DNA of 64,000 bases. It comes from Candidatus Scybalocola faecipullorum (lineage in GTDB: Bacteria; Bacillota; Clostridia; Lachnospirales; Lachnospiraceae). Below, one piece after another: positions 36,475-45,355 of this stretch. The position numbers were made by a program, and so were the translations under genes. Position 1 is the first letter of the stretch. Every line of letters begins with the position of its first letter. The notes under the pieces were generated by a model. It worked only from the letters and a program-made list of their open reading frames with translations, ran no database searches and had not been told where the DNA came from. Where the stretch lies: assembly GCA_018716485.1 (NCBI GenBank), contig DVJY01000047.1, positions 1 to 64,000 on the forward strand, given 5' to 3'.

Positions 36475-39400
36475 TCAGCGGAATTTGCGTCTGAGCAAGA
36501 CAACCACTGCACCGCCGGCCACTATCATCAGCGACGCTACTGCAACGAGCGGCGCATTATCACCAGTCTTCACAGAATCGGAATTTTGATTGCCGTTCTG
36601 CCCGTTATTGCCTGATGTTGGTTTTGTTGTATCCGCAGGTTTATTTGTATCTTTTGTTTCATCGGTATCCTGTGTGTCTTCAGTGTCCTGAGTATCTTCG
36701 GTATCTTGAGTATCCTCAGTATCCTGTGTGTCTTCTGTTTCACCCGGTGTCTCAGGTGCATCTGTTTCTTCTGTCTCGCCCGGTGTCTCAGGTACCTCAG
36801 TTTCCGTTTCTTCTGTCTCGTCCGGAACTTCCGGCTCATTTGTTACCGGTTCAAATGAAGCTTCTGTCTGGCCGCTGGAAACAGCTGTGATCTTATCATA
36901 AATGATCGTACCTGAAACCATGCCGTCTGTGATGGCATCTGATCCCGGAATTGCATTGACCCAAAGACCGAAAGAGTTAATATTGCTGCAATCTGTGACA
37001 AGGCCGCCCGCCGGATTGCCTGCTGTATCTCTCTGAACAAAATCTGCGAAAGGAATTGTTACAAGTAGCGGTGTTTTGTCTGTATCTGCCGCATAATCTG
37101 CATACTCATTCAAATATGCTTCATAAACGATGCCGTTGGCTGTAATCTGAATAACAACTTTTTGATTGTTGCCATCCGGAATGGTATAAAATTGAAGTGC
37201 ATCACAGTCTGACCAGTCAACTTCTTTTGTGATTGTCGCACCGCCCCAGCCTGTTTCTGTTTCTTCATAATTAAATACCATCGCATAATCGCCGTCATAT
37301 ACAAGCGATTCATCCGTCGTCAAATTCAGAGAAATTGTACAGCCGCTGTCTCTGTTCATTGCCCATGCCGTTGTCAGCATAGAATCTACACCGTAGTAAT
37401 TTTCAAAACCGTCAATTTCGTACGGATCTTCCACAGCCTGTTCAATATTAAACAGCACTGAAATTTCTGCGATTTTCTCGCCGTTTGCTGTCACCGCCAG
37501 TGTGCCTTCTGCCGATTGTCCCACAGCTTCCAATGTCTGCGCATCAAGCTGGGCTGTCAGTACGCTGCCCTCCAGCTGTCCGATGATCGTCTGTTGTGTT
37601 TCGCCGGTCAAAACAAATGCCAGTTCTGTGGAGGCGTCAGCACCGCTGATTCTTGCAGTCAGTTCCATCGGCTCATTGATTCTGTTGCCTGCCACCGGCG
37701 CTGTAATATAACCTGCCACGCCGTTGATCGGTGAGGATACACTCGGTGCGCTGATCGTATTCAACACGCCCAGCTGATCTGCTGCAAAAATAGAACGATT
37801 GTCATTAAAGAAGGAAATAAAGCCGTCCAGTGTCTCATGTCCGTGTAAAGTGCCGTCTTCATTCACGCTGTCCACATACGGTGTATAGTAGCCGCTTGTC
37901 TTTCCGAAGTTTGCCCAAAGTAAATAATAAGAAGCATCACTTGCGGATACGGCATCAAGTACCATGTTATACCAGTTCAGGTTATTGTTGCCTGTTTCAT
38001 GAAGCGCTGTCTGAGAATGTCCCGGATCTGCAGAACTGGAAGCAACACCTGTTTCTGTCACGGCCATTAATTTGCCGTGAGCATCTGCAAATGTCTGAAC
38101 AATATTTAACTGACTGCGCAGATTATTAAACCAATTTACTTCCTGTGCATCCACCGGATCAGAATCATACATATCAAAACCGATCAGATCCACATAGCCG
38201 TCGCCCGGATAGCGCACTGCATATTCTTCTACTGAAGCTGCCTCACTGCCCGGTCCGTACAGGTAAAGCATGTTGTGAACGTCTTTTTCATCTCTTAAAT
38301 ATTCAACTGTATACTTAAATACACTCTTATAAGTTTCCGCATTACAGAATGCTGCGCCCCACCAGAACCAGCTTCCTGTTGCTTCATGGAACGGTCTGAA
38401 CATAATCGGCCCGTCAACTTGTTTTGCATAAGCTGCGATCATATCAAGATATGCCGTATACTGTTCATTGTAAGCGCCGCCCGGAAGGATATTGTTCATC
38501 ACATCACCGGTCAAAGTATTCGGTGTATAGCCGCTGAAATCATATTTTTCATATGTTGCATCTGTGGCCGGATCATAATCCGGATTTTCTGCAACAATTG
38601 AGAAGTTCGGCATATGCGCAGACAATGTAATGATAGAACCATTGGCAATATTATAGTTTGTTAATTTTGCCGCAGCTTCGATATTGGCGTCAATAGCTGA
38701 CTGCCCCGCAGTATCTACAGCTGAGAATCCCGCTGTTCCTGTCATCTCACTGTTATATCTGTCAGCGCTGTATTCATTGCCTGTCAGAGAAAGTGTATCA
38801 AGTCCTACAACGCCTGCATACATACCCGTCACATCATATGTATCTGAATTGGATAATTCGGAAGACCCTGCCTTATGCCATGTGTCATTCTGATGTCCGT
38901 AAATCACGCTGTCTGATTTGCCTACAGCCTGAAGATACTGGTACAATGCAACAACGTCTGCATCTGCCTCAGGATCGGCAAGTGATACACTTGTGGCATA
39001 ATTCACTGTTTCACTGCTGCCATCCTGCTTTGTCACTGTCAGGCTGCTGCCGGAAGACTGTACTGCATTGCCGCTGTTTGCCGTCAATGTGGAATCAACG
39101 CTTGTATCTTCTGACGGATCTGCTTTAGCCGCTGACAACTGAACATTATCAATGTATACATCACCTTCAAAATCCGTATTGACACCGATCAGACAAATTG
39201 TAAAATCATTTACAGCCGCTCCGCTGGCTGCTGTAATGGCATCAAAACTAATAGATATATGATTTTTCAGCATCCCTTCATCTGTAGTTTCTGCTTTTGC
39301 CTCATCTACAGAAACATAAGCATCAACCCCGGCATTTGTAAATGCTTTCACAGAAAACGTTCCCATCGTTCTGTTCTCTGGATTATAAATCAAATCAAAC

Positions 39401-40344
39401 GAAGCATTGTTTACACCGGTTAAGTCCATCGCCTCATCTGTCCAAAAGTTAATTCCAAGCTGGCTCCAACTTGAATCAACATCCTTGCTGTAGTCCACAG
39501 ACGCTTTTAATGACTGTGAGGCTTCATCCCAAGCCACGCTTACATTATCTTTGCCTGCACAGCTATCGTTCCAGCCGTTATTTGCATCATAATACCAGCC
39601 GTCAATGCCTTCGGCAAAATCCCAAGCCATCTTCACATCTGCAGCATCTTCATCGCCTTCTGTCTCAGATTCTCCGGTTTCGCCTGTCTCGCCCGTCTCG
39701 GATTCGCCAGTCTCACCCGTTTCATCTGTACTATCGGCATCCTTATAAATAGTTACATTATCAATAAGAATATCTCCCTGATAATCTGTATTCACACCGA
39801 TCAAAGCCAGCGTCAGATCATTGACCGCACTGCCCTGTTCTTCTGTCAATGCTGTAAAGTCAATGGTCACCTCATTTTTAAGTAATCCGTCGGATGTTGT
39901 CTGCGCCGCACTTTCATCAATTTCTACATATTGGTCAATACCTGCATTTGAAAATGCTTTCACAGAAAATGTACCTGTCGTTTTGTCTGCCGGATTATAA
40001 GTCATATCAAAAGTTACCCGCTGCGCACCTGTCAGATCCATGACCTGATCTGTCCAATAGCAAATGCCCAGCTGACTCCAACTTTGATCACTATCCTGGC
40101 TGTAGTCTACTGTTGCTTTTAACGACTGTGTTACTTCATCCCATGCTGCACTTGTAGATGATCCGCCGCTGTAACCGGAATCCCAACCGGTATTGTACGA
40201 CCAGCCTGCAATATCCTGTGAAAAATCCCATGTCACTATTGCCGTCATGTCTTCGGCTGCCCAAGCGTCAAACGAACCGCCCACACTGCCGACTGTTGAT
40301 GCCGTCAGCACTGCCGCCAGCATCAAGGCTATCCCTTTTTTCAT
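36475..40344 (-). CDS. Wall-anchored GH26 endo-beta-mannanase with CBM27, CBM27 and CBM23
   Basis: This 1289-residue surface enzyme starts mannan breakdown. A signal peptide (about 1-31) is followed by two similar CBM27-like domains (about 35-210 and 240-410), joined by a Glu/Thr/Gly linker. The GH26 catalytic domain spans about 450-890, with acid/base Glu654 in MFRPFHEATGSW and nucleophile Glu764 in AVTETGVAS. After an Ig-like segment comes a CBM23-like domain (about 990-1160). A QDTEDT repeat linker leads to a C-terminal VKTGD motif, hydrophobic helix and basic tail, a sortase-type anchor. The start is the ATG at 40344 with AGGAAGG upstream. It follows a terminator, so it likely has its own promoter. 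Confidence 0.93.
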   Translation of the reverse strand: MKKGIALMLAAVLTASTVGSVGGSFDAWAAEDMTAIVTWDFSQDIAGWSYNTGWDSGYSGGSSTSAAWDEVTQSLKATVDYSQDSDQSWSQLGICYWTDQVMDLTGAQRVTFDMTYNPADKTTGTFSVKAFSNAGIDQYVEIDESAAQTTSDGLLKNEVTIDFTALTEEQGSAVNDLTLALIGVNTDYQGDILIDNVTIYKDADSTDETGETGESETGETGETGESETEGDEDAADVKMAWDFAEGIDGWYYDANNGWNDSCAGKDNVSVAWDEASQSLKASVDYSKDVDSSWSQLGINFWTDEAMDLTGVNNASFDLIYNPENRTMGTFSVKAFTNAGVDAYVSVDEAKAETTDEGMLKNHISISFDAITAASGAAVNDFTICLIGVNTDFEGDVYIDNVQLSAAKADPSEDTSVDSTLTANSGNAVQSSGSSLTVTKQDGSSETVNYATSVSLADPEADADVVALYQYLQAVGKSDSVIYGHQNDTWHKAGSSELSNSDTYDVTGMYAGVVGLDTLSLTGNEYSADRYNSEMTGTAGFSAVDTAGQSAIDANIEAAAKLTNYNIANGSIITLSAHMPNFSIVAENPDYDPATDATYEKYDFSGYTPNTLTGDVMNNILPGGAYNEQYTAYLDMIAAYAKQVDGPIMFRPFHEATGSWFWWGAAFCNAETYKSVFKYTVEYLRDEKDVHNMLYLYGPGSEAASVEEYAVRYPGDGYVDLIGFDMYDSDPVDAQEVNWFNNLRSQLNIVQTFADAHGKLMAVTETGVASSSADPGHSQTALHETGNNNLNWYNMVLDAVSASDASYYLLWANFGKTSGYYTPYVDSVNEDGTLHGHETLDGFISFFNDNRSIFAADQLGVLNTISAPSVSSPINGVAGYITAPVAGNRINEPMELTARISGADASTELAFVLTGETQQTIIGQLEGSVLTAQLDAQTLEAVGQSAEGTLAVTANGEKIAEISVLFNIEQAVEDPYEIDGFENYYGVDSMLTTAWAMNRDSGCTISLNLTTDESLVYDGDYAMVFNYEETETGWGGATITKEVDWSDCDALQFYTIPDGNNQKVVIQITANGIVYEAYLNEYADYAADTDKTPLLVTIPFADFVQRDTAGNPAGGLVTDCSNINSFGLWVNAIPGSDAITDGMVSGTIIYDKITAVSSGQTEASFEPVTNEPEVPDETEETETEVPETPGETEETDAPETPGETEDTQDTEDTQDTEDTQDTEDTQDTDETKDTNKPADTTKPTSGNNGQNGNQNSDSVKTGDNAPLVAVASLMIVAGGAVVVLLRRKFR
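36665..36736 (-). repeat. 18-bp tandem repeat encoding QDTEDT in the GH26 linker
   Basis: Four 18-base units encode the same six residues but differ at third positions, so the protein repeat is kept while the DNA has drifted. Confidence 0.85.
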
Positions 40345-40400
40345 CAAATTTCCTTCCTGGTATACCTAGGCCTTCTATCAAAGCACCTCGTGTATACTCT

Positions 40401-40474
40401 AAAAAAGGACGTGCATCTCCGGTTGCTTATTTCTTAACCATTTGAACTTAAGTAACCAGAGACCTCACGTCCTT
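40401..40474 (-). terminator. Extended hairpin terminator of the mannoside ABC operon
   Basis: AAGGACGTG...CACGTCCTT forms the base of a long stem, extended by TCTC.GGTT.CTTA pairing with TAAG.AACC.GAGA. On the minus strand it ends in CCTTTTTTAG. It separates the permease gene from GH26. Confidence 0.85.
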
Positions 40475-40522
40475 CGTCAAATAAAGTTTCACAAATAATT
40501 ATCAAACGGCCTTTTTAAAGCA

Positions 40523-41392
40523 TCAGCCTTTAACAGCACCCGCTGCAAGACCGCCATAAATCTGTTTCTGGCAAAGAATGAAGATAATCAGCGCCGGAAG
40601 CAGTGTGATAATAACACCTGCACAAATAAAGTTATACTGATTTCCAAGCGGACCGGTAAATGTGTACAGAGATGTTGAAACCACACCCATATCATTACTC
40701 TGCAAATACAAGTGCGCCATGTAGTATTCGTTATATGTGCCTACACCCTTTAAAATCATAACCGTAACAATAGCCGGTTTTAACAGTGGGAACAAAATCT
40801 TAAAAAATACGCCAAAATATGTACATCCATCCATGATGGCCGATTCGTCCAGTGACGGTGAAATATTTTCAAAAAACTGAATAAATATTGTCACCGATAT
40901 AATATCCGTGCCCATCATCAGGATAATATAACCATATAAATGATTGATAAATCCAATATGGTACATAATGTAGTAAACCGATACCTGCATCGCGATGCCC
41001 GGAAGCAAACTTGCAAACAGGAATAAGTTTCTGATCAGGCCATTGCCCGGGAATTTAAAACGGTTTAATACATAAGCAAGCATAGAGCCGATTAAAATAG
41101 ATCCTGCCAATACGCATACAAGCACAATAATCGAGTTAATAAATGCTCTGCCCATGTTCGCCTGAGTCCACGCGCCCGTAAAGTTGTCAAAGTAGAGCCA
41201 TGACTGCGGCAGTTCCATAACATTGGTCTGCGCATATTCTTCAGGTGTCTTAAACGCTGTAATTACACAGCTGACAACCGGAAGCACGGCAATAAATGAA
41301 GCCAGACACAGCATCAAATATTTAAAAATTGTCCAGATAACCTTTCGGAGCATCATGCCGGCGGTTCTGCCGGATACAACTGTGGTATTCAT
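40523..41392 (-). CDS. Mannoside ABC transporter permease (MalG type)
   Basis: This 289-residue permease of a CUT1 importer has six predicted helices. The EAA-type loop is seen as ESAIMDGCTYFGVFFKILFPLLKPA. Its start overlaps the stop of the MalF-type gene by four bases, with AAAGGAGG upstream. It forms the channel with that partner for oligosaccharides delivered by the lipoprotein at 42499. No ATPase gene is present in the operon. Confidence 0.93.
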   Translation of the reverse strand: MNTTVVSGRTAGMMLRKVIWTIFKYLMLCLASFIAVLPVVSCVITAFKTPEEYAQTNVMELPQSWLYFDNFTGAWTQANMGRAFINSIIVLVCVLAGSILIGSMLAYVLNRFKFPGNGLIRNLFLFASLLPGIAMQVSVYYIMYHIGFINHLYGYIILMMGTDIISVTIFIQFFENISPSLDESAIMDGCTYFGVFFKILFPLLKPAIVTVMILKGVGTYNEYYMAHLYLQSNDMGVVSTSLYTFTGPLGNQYNFICAGVIITLLPALIIFILCQKQIYGGLAAGAVKG

Positions 41393-42411
41393 GCTGTCAC
41401 GCCTCCTTTCGCTTCTGTTGTGATAGAAGCTGCAGCTGTTTTTGCCTGTTTTCTTGCCAGTTTTGCTTTTTTCTTGCCGTCACGGCTGCCGTCGTCATCT
41501 TTCGGGAATAACTTGTTCATAATCACTTGCTGAGCAATCGTACAAATAAAAATTAAAATGAACAATACAATCGCCATAGCCGAAGCAAGTCCAACTTTCT
41601 GCGATGTGTATGCCAGGTTGTTCATAATAACGAAATAAGTTGCCGTACCGAACGAACCGTTGGTAATAACGTATGGCGGTTCGAATGCACTCAGAGAACC
41701 GGATACAGAAAGAATAATATTCAATACAACAACAGATTTAATACTCGGGAGCATGATATATTTAAATTTATGCCATGAGTTAGCACCGTCAATGGCTGCC
41801 GCCTCATACAGCGTATCATCTACGGACATCATGGCGCCAAGGAACAATACCATGTTCTGACCCATATAACGCCATACAGAAGTACCAGCCAATGAGAAAT
41901 TGTTGATTGAGGTATCTCTCAGCCAGTATGGAAGGCTATCCATATTAAAGCCGACCCAACTAAGCACTGTATCAAACACAAAACCTCTCGTAAAGAAGAA
42001 TTTAAAAATAAATCCGATGGCAATACCGCTGATCAAATATGGGAAGAACAAAAATCCTTTGAAAATAGCGCTGCCTCTCGTCTTAAAGCAAAGTATTGTT
42101 GCAAAAAACAGCGCCAGCACAAGCTGTACCAACGCACCCGCAATGTAAAAGAATGCCAGTTTCAAAGAAGAAAAGCAATCATCACGGGCAAATACATCGA
42201 TATAGTTATCGAAACCGACAAATTCTCTCGGTCCGATATATTTCATATCAAAGAAACTGAACTGGATCATCTGAATAAAAGGATAGTATGTAAATACGAT
42301 CAAAAGAGCAAGGGGGATTGCCATAAAAGCAATCATGACTAGCATTCTCTGGCCTTTGCGGCTTTTCAGCCATTCGCCGAAGCCTTTTTGCTTATGCACT
42401 GTCTGCGGCAT
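41389..42411 (-). CDS. Mannoside ABC transporter permease (MalF type)
   Basis: This 340-residue permease has six predicted helices; the coupling motif is TLYEAAAIDGANSWHKFKYIMLPSI. A basic Lys/Arg/Ala-rich C-terminal tail (about the last 35 residues) is longer than usual. The start is the ATG at 42411 with AAAGGAGGAG upstream; seven extra upstream codons are unlikely. It is separated from the binding-protein gene by a stem-loop. Confidence 0.92.
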   Translation of the reverse strand: MPQTVHKQKGFGEWLKSRKGQRMLVMIAFMAIPLALLIVFTYYPFIQMIQFSFFDMKYIGPREFVGFDNYIDVFARDDCFSSLKLAFFYIAGALVQLVLALFFATILCFKTRGSAIFKGFLFFPYLISGIAIGFIFKFFFTRGFVFDTVLSWVGFNMDSLPYWLRDTSINNFSLAGTSVWRYMGQNMVLFLGAMMSVDDTLYEAAAIDGANSWHKFKYIMLPSIKSVVVLNIILSVSGSLSAFEPPYVITNGSFGTATYFVIMNNLAYTSQKVGLASAMAIVLFILIFICTIAQQVIMNKLFPKDDDGSRDGKKKAKLARKQAKTAAASITTEAKGGVTA

Positions 42412-42433
42412 AAAGCTCCTCCTTTCAATCAAC

Positions 42434-42464
42434 AGGCTGCTGCATATACATTATGCAGCAGCCT
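42434..42464 (-). other. Intercistronic stem-loop after the mannoside-binding protein gene
   Basis: AGGCTGCTGCAT pairs with ATGCAGCAGCCT around a seven-base loop, then TTGTTG. The same arrangement is seen at 19885-19917 in the other sugar importer, which suggests shared down-tuning of the permease genes. Confidence 0.8.
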
Positions 42465-42498
42465 TGTTGTCAAATCATTTTTTATGTTTTCCTGCTGA

Positions 42499-43956
42499 TT
42501 ATTCTGAAATTGCAGCCACGTAGTCATACTCTTCCGGAGTTACGCCGTTATCCTCCTGAGCCTGTGTCCACTGTTCATTCCACTGTGCCATAATATCATC
42601 CAACGACTGTGTGCCGCTCAGCGCAGACTCAACGATTGTCTGTTTCGGTGTGTTGTTGGAGTTCAGGCCAATTTCAGAACCATTATTGATATCATTGTAT
42701 AATGTTTCTTCACCTGCCGGCGCCGGATTATCAACTACCAATTCGACATCTGCCAGGTCGGCTAATGTATCCGGATATTCTTCACCGACTTCGATTGGAA
42801 GACCACCCTCATCATATGAGAAATTAGATTCTTCTGTCAGCCATTTTACATAAAGCATAGAAGCAATCTTCTCATCGTCTGAAGAGTTGATATTGATACC
42901 AAAGTTGTAGTCAGGGCCAGCTGTTGCGTACTGTTTGCCGTTGACTGTGATCGGGAATGACATATAGCCGATATCATCTGCATTGTCGCCTGCGCCCTGG
43001 ATCTGAGTGATTGCCCATGAACCAAGAACCATTGTAGCGATCTCGCCATTGTTCATCATACCTTTGCTGCCTTCCCAGTCAGTTGTTGTCGGGTCATCTT
43101 CTGTAAGACCACGGGCAACTGCTTCATACAATACATAGTAAACAGCGTAAGGGCCTGTCATATCGTCATGTTTTGAGAACGGATTCAAACCGTGTGTCAA
43201 ACCTAAGTTTACAAAATCAGGATCGCCTGTTGCAGAGCCTGTAATATAAGCATCCCATGCGCCCATCGTCCAGCCTGCTGCAAAGTTTGTATACATAGGA
43301 ATTGCATCTGTGTTGTCTTTGATCAGCTGAAGGTCTTCAAGGAACTCATCCGGTGTTGTCGGAAGTTCTGTGATGCCTGCTTCTTCAAAAACAGCTTTGT
43401 TATAAACAATACCCTGCGCGTTTGCTGTAGACGGAATACCATAAACCTGTCCGTCATAAGCATAGTTGTTCAGCATAATATAATTTTCAGAAAGTGTGTC
43501 CACATCGCCAAAGCTTACAAATTCATTTGGAAGCTCTGCTTTGTCGATTGTTGTAGGGATCATACAGATATCGCCCCAGTCGTCAGTTGTCAGACGAAGC
43601 GTCATATCTTCTGCATAATCAGTTACAGCCTGATACTCAATATTAATGTTCGGATACAATTTCTGGAATTCTTCAACATATCCGGCAAGTTTTGTATCCA
43701 CAATATCAGTTCTGTGTGTTAATACAACCAAATCTGCTGATAAGTCTGTATAGTCTTCACCCAATGTCAGTTGATCGATTGTCGGTAAGCCGCTGTCCGC
43801 AGTACTATCTGCAGCGCTGTCACCTGCTGCATCTCCGCCTGTGCTGTCGCTGGCCGGTGCCTGTGTTTCTGAGCTGCTGTTTCCGCAAGCTGCTAAGGAA
43901 GCCGCTGCCATGAGCGCTGCCATACTGATGGCAAAAAGTCTTTTCGCTTTTTTCAT
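42499..43956 (-). CDS. Manno-oligosaccharide-binding lipoprotein (SBP family 1)
   Basis: This 485-residue extracytoplasmic receptor has a lipoprotein signal with lipobox SLAACGN (Cys near 24) and a Ser/Thr/Asp/Ala linker. The two-lobed SBP_bac_1 domain follows. Context (GH26 and the phosphorylase cluster downstream) makes it the likely counterpart of the Roseburia mannan-binding protein RiMnBP. GGAGG precedes the ATG. It is the first gene of the operon, divergent from AraC, with AraC-type boxes in the shared region. Confidence 0.92.
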   Translation of the reverse strand: MKKAKRLFAISMAALMAAASLAACGNSSSETQAPASDSTGGDAAGDSAADSTADSGLPTIDQLTLGEDYTDLSADLVVLTHRTDIVDTKLAGYVEEFQKLYPNINIEYQAVTDYAEDMTLRLTTDDWGDICMIPTTIDKAELPNEFVSFGDVDTLSENYIMLNNYAYDGQVYGIPSTANAQGIVYNKAVFEEAGITELPTTPDEFLEDLQLIKDNTDAIPMYTNFAAGWTMGAWDAYITGSATGDPDFVNLGLTHGLNPFSKHDDMTGPYAVYYVLYEAVARGLTEDDPTTTDWEGSKGMMNNGEIATMVLGSWAITQIQGAGDNADDIGYMSFPITVNGKQYATAGPDYNFGININSSDDEKIASMLYVKWLTEESNFSYDEGGLPIEVGEEYPDTLADLADVELVVDNPAPAGEETLYNDINNGSEIGLNSNNTPKQTIVESALSGTQSLDDIMAQWNEQWTQAQEDNGVTPEEYDYVAAISE

Positions 43957-44019
43957 AGTGATTCCTCCATTTTTAAGTTTTTTAAGTAAATTTAACTGTA
44001 AATGTATATTAGCATATCA

Positions 44020-44095
44020 TTTAGCACTTTTCATCACAGAATATTGTTATTTATATTACATTCTTGCACCTCAAAAGCAATTTTATCACTTTTCA
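44020..44095 (-). promoter_or_regulatory. Candidate AraC operator: two TGAAAAGTG(C/A)TAAA boxes
   Basis: On the minus strand TGAAAAGTGCTAAA (44020-44033) and TGAAAAGTGATAAA (44082-44095) match at 13 of 14 bases and are 62 bases apart, about six helical turns. The proximal box overlaps the place of a -35 element ahead of TAATAT, as expected for an activator. Confidence 0.6.
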
Positions 44096-44245
44096 CAGTT
44101 TTGTCACACGTTTTTTGTGCAACATGTTTTGTTTTTTTCTTTTTGTTCGCACAATTTGAATTTTTTAATGTCATCCGTTTTTTTTACAACTTTTTACTTT
44201 TTTTATGTAAATTAATTTTATATTAATTTCAATTAATTTTTCCCC

Positions 44246-44274
44246 TTGATTTTTTACCTTGTTTTTGTTATGCT
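44246..44274 (+). promoter_or_regulatory. Sigma-A promoter of the AraC gene
   Basis: TTGATT (44246-44251) and TATGCT (44269-44274) are separated by 17 bases, about 55 bases before the AraC start codon. Confidence 0.75.
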
Positions 44275-44329
44275 TAAGCTAATCATTAGTTAACAACCGA
44301 TTAAATGCTCTTAAAAAGGAGTGTGCCGT

Positions 44330-45250
44330 ATGGATACAATCGAAAAAATTTTGAATCTAATGAACTTAAAAGGTCTCGATGAAGCTTCTCAGGCATCTTT
44401 AAGCAAAAATCGTCATATGTTTGAAATTATCAGTTATTGTGACGAAACCAATGATATTCCATATATGTATATGAAAATTTTTCTTCATATACAGGCACAA
44501 TATCCGTACCATTATCAAAAAGACAGCAGTGCCGGCCAGATGAAAGGATATCTTTTTATCTATACTTTTGAGGGCGAAGGCTTATTGGATATTTCCGGAG
44601 AATCTGTTCACGCTGATTCCAAGTCCATCTGCTTTTGTCCGCTGGACTCGGTTTCCAGCATACGTATTGTCTCTTCTCAGTGGCAGCATGTATCGATATT
44701 TCTCGACGGAAGCCAGGTTTCATGGTTCTACAGTCATTTTAACCCTGTGGAGAATTATAAAATTGCCGTGCCGGACAGTTCACGTATCAAAGACATGCTG
44801 ATCGCTTATGAACATCAGCAAAACTATTATAAAAATTCTCCGCTGCATCAGTTATGCTTTATTACATCATTGTTATCCGAAACGCTCAGCATAAACGTCA
44901 GCAAACAAACTGCAGCGAATATACCGAAATATCTGACAGACATCAAGCAGCGTTTCGATAAGCATTACAGTGAATTTTTCTCTCTTGACATGCTTGAAAA
45001 AGAATATAATGTCAGCAAGTATAGGATTGTTAAAGATTTTACCCGTTATTATAAGACATCACCGATTTATTACCTTTCCAAACGACGCATTGAGGCCGCT
45101 AAAGCGTTGCTTTTGTCGACTGATTATAAAATCAACGAAATCGGCCGCATGGTCGGTTATGAAAATTCAACCCATTTTATTAATTCATTCAAAAAGCAGA
45201 CAGGTTCAACACCTCTGCATTATAAAAAAGAAAATTCCAATAATTTTTGA
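44330..45250 (+). CDS. AraC family regulator of the mannoside transporter operon
   Basis: This 306-residue transcription factor has an N-terminal cupin-like sugar-sensing region (about 30-170) and a C-terminal double helix-turn-helix (about 205-300), recognisable by SKYRIVKDFTRYYKTSPIYYL and EIGRMVGYENSTHFINSFKKQTGSTP. The start is the ATG at 44330 with AAGGAG eight bases upstream; three extra codons upstream are not needed. It diverges from the binding-protein gene and probably activates it in response to manno-oligosaccharides. It is monocistronic, with a strong terminator. Confidence 0.93.
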   Translation: MDTIEKILNLMNLKGLDEASQASLSKNRHMFEIISYCDETNDIPYMYMKIFLHIQAQYPYHYQKDSSAGQMKGYLFIYTFEGEGLLDISGESVHADSKSICFCPLDSVSSIRIVSSQWQHVSIFLDGSQVSWFYSHFNPVENYKIAVPDSSRIKDMLIAYEHQQNYYKNSPLHQLCFITSLLSETLSINVSKQTAANIPKYLTDIKQRFDKHYSEFFSLDMLEKEYNVSKYRIVKDFTRYYKTSPIYYLSKRRIEAAKALLLSTDYKINEIGRMVGYENSTHFINSFKKQTGSTPLHYKKENSNNF

Positions 45251-45279
45251 TATAGAGATACTCCTCTGTAAAACGTTGT

Positions 45280-45319
45280 AAAGCAGAAGCGGCTCCGGTT
45301 TGGAGCCGCTTCTGCTTTT
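45280..45319. terminator. Bidirectional terminator between AraC and the coiled-coil gene
   Basis: AAAGCAGAAGCGGCTCC pairs perfectly with GGAGCCGCTTCTGCTTT around a short loop, with A and T runs on both sides. It serves AraC on the plus strand and the coiled-coil gene on the minus strand. Confidence 0.92.
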
Positions 45320-45355
45320 AACGATTTTCATAGTTCGTGTTTTGCTGTATTTACT

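Larger units (their letters stand above)
43957..44329. promoter_or_regulatory. Divergent regulatory region between binding protein and AraC
   Basis: This 373-base A/T-rich gap holds no gene. It contains the AraC promoter (44246-44274), two near-identical 14-base boxes (44020 and 44082) facing the transporter operon, and an AAGTAAATTTAACT near-palindrome next to the transporter ribosome site. Confidence 0.75.
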
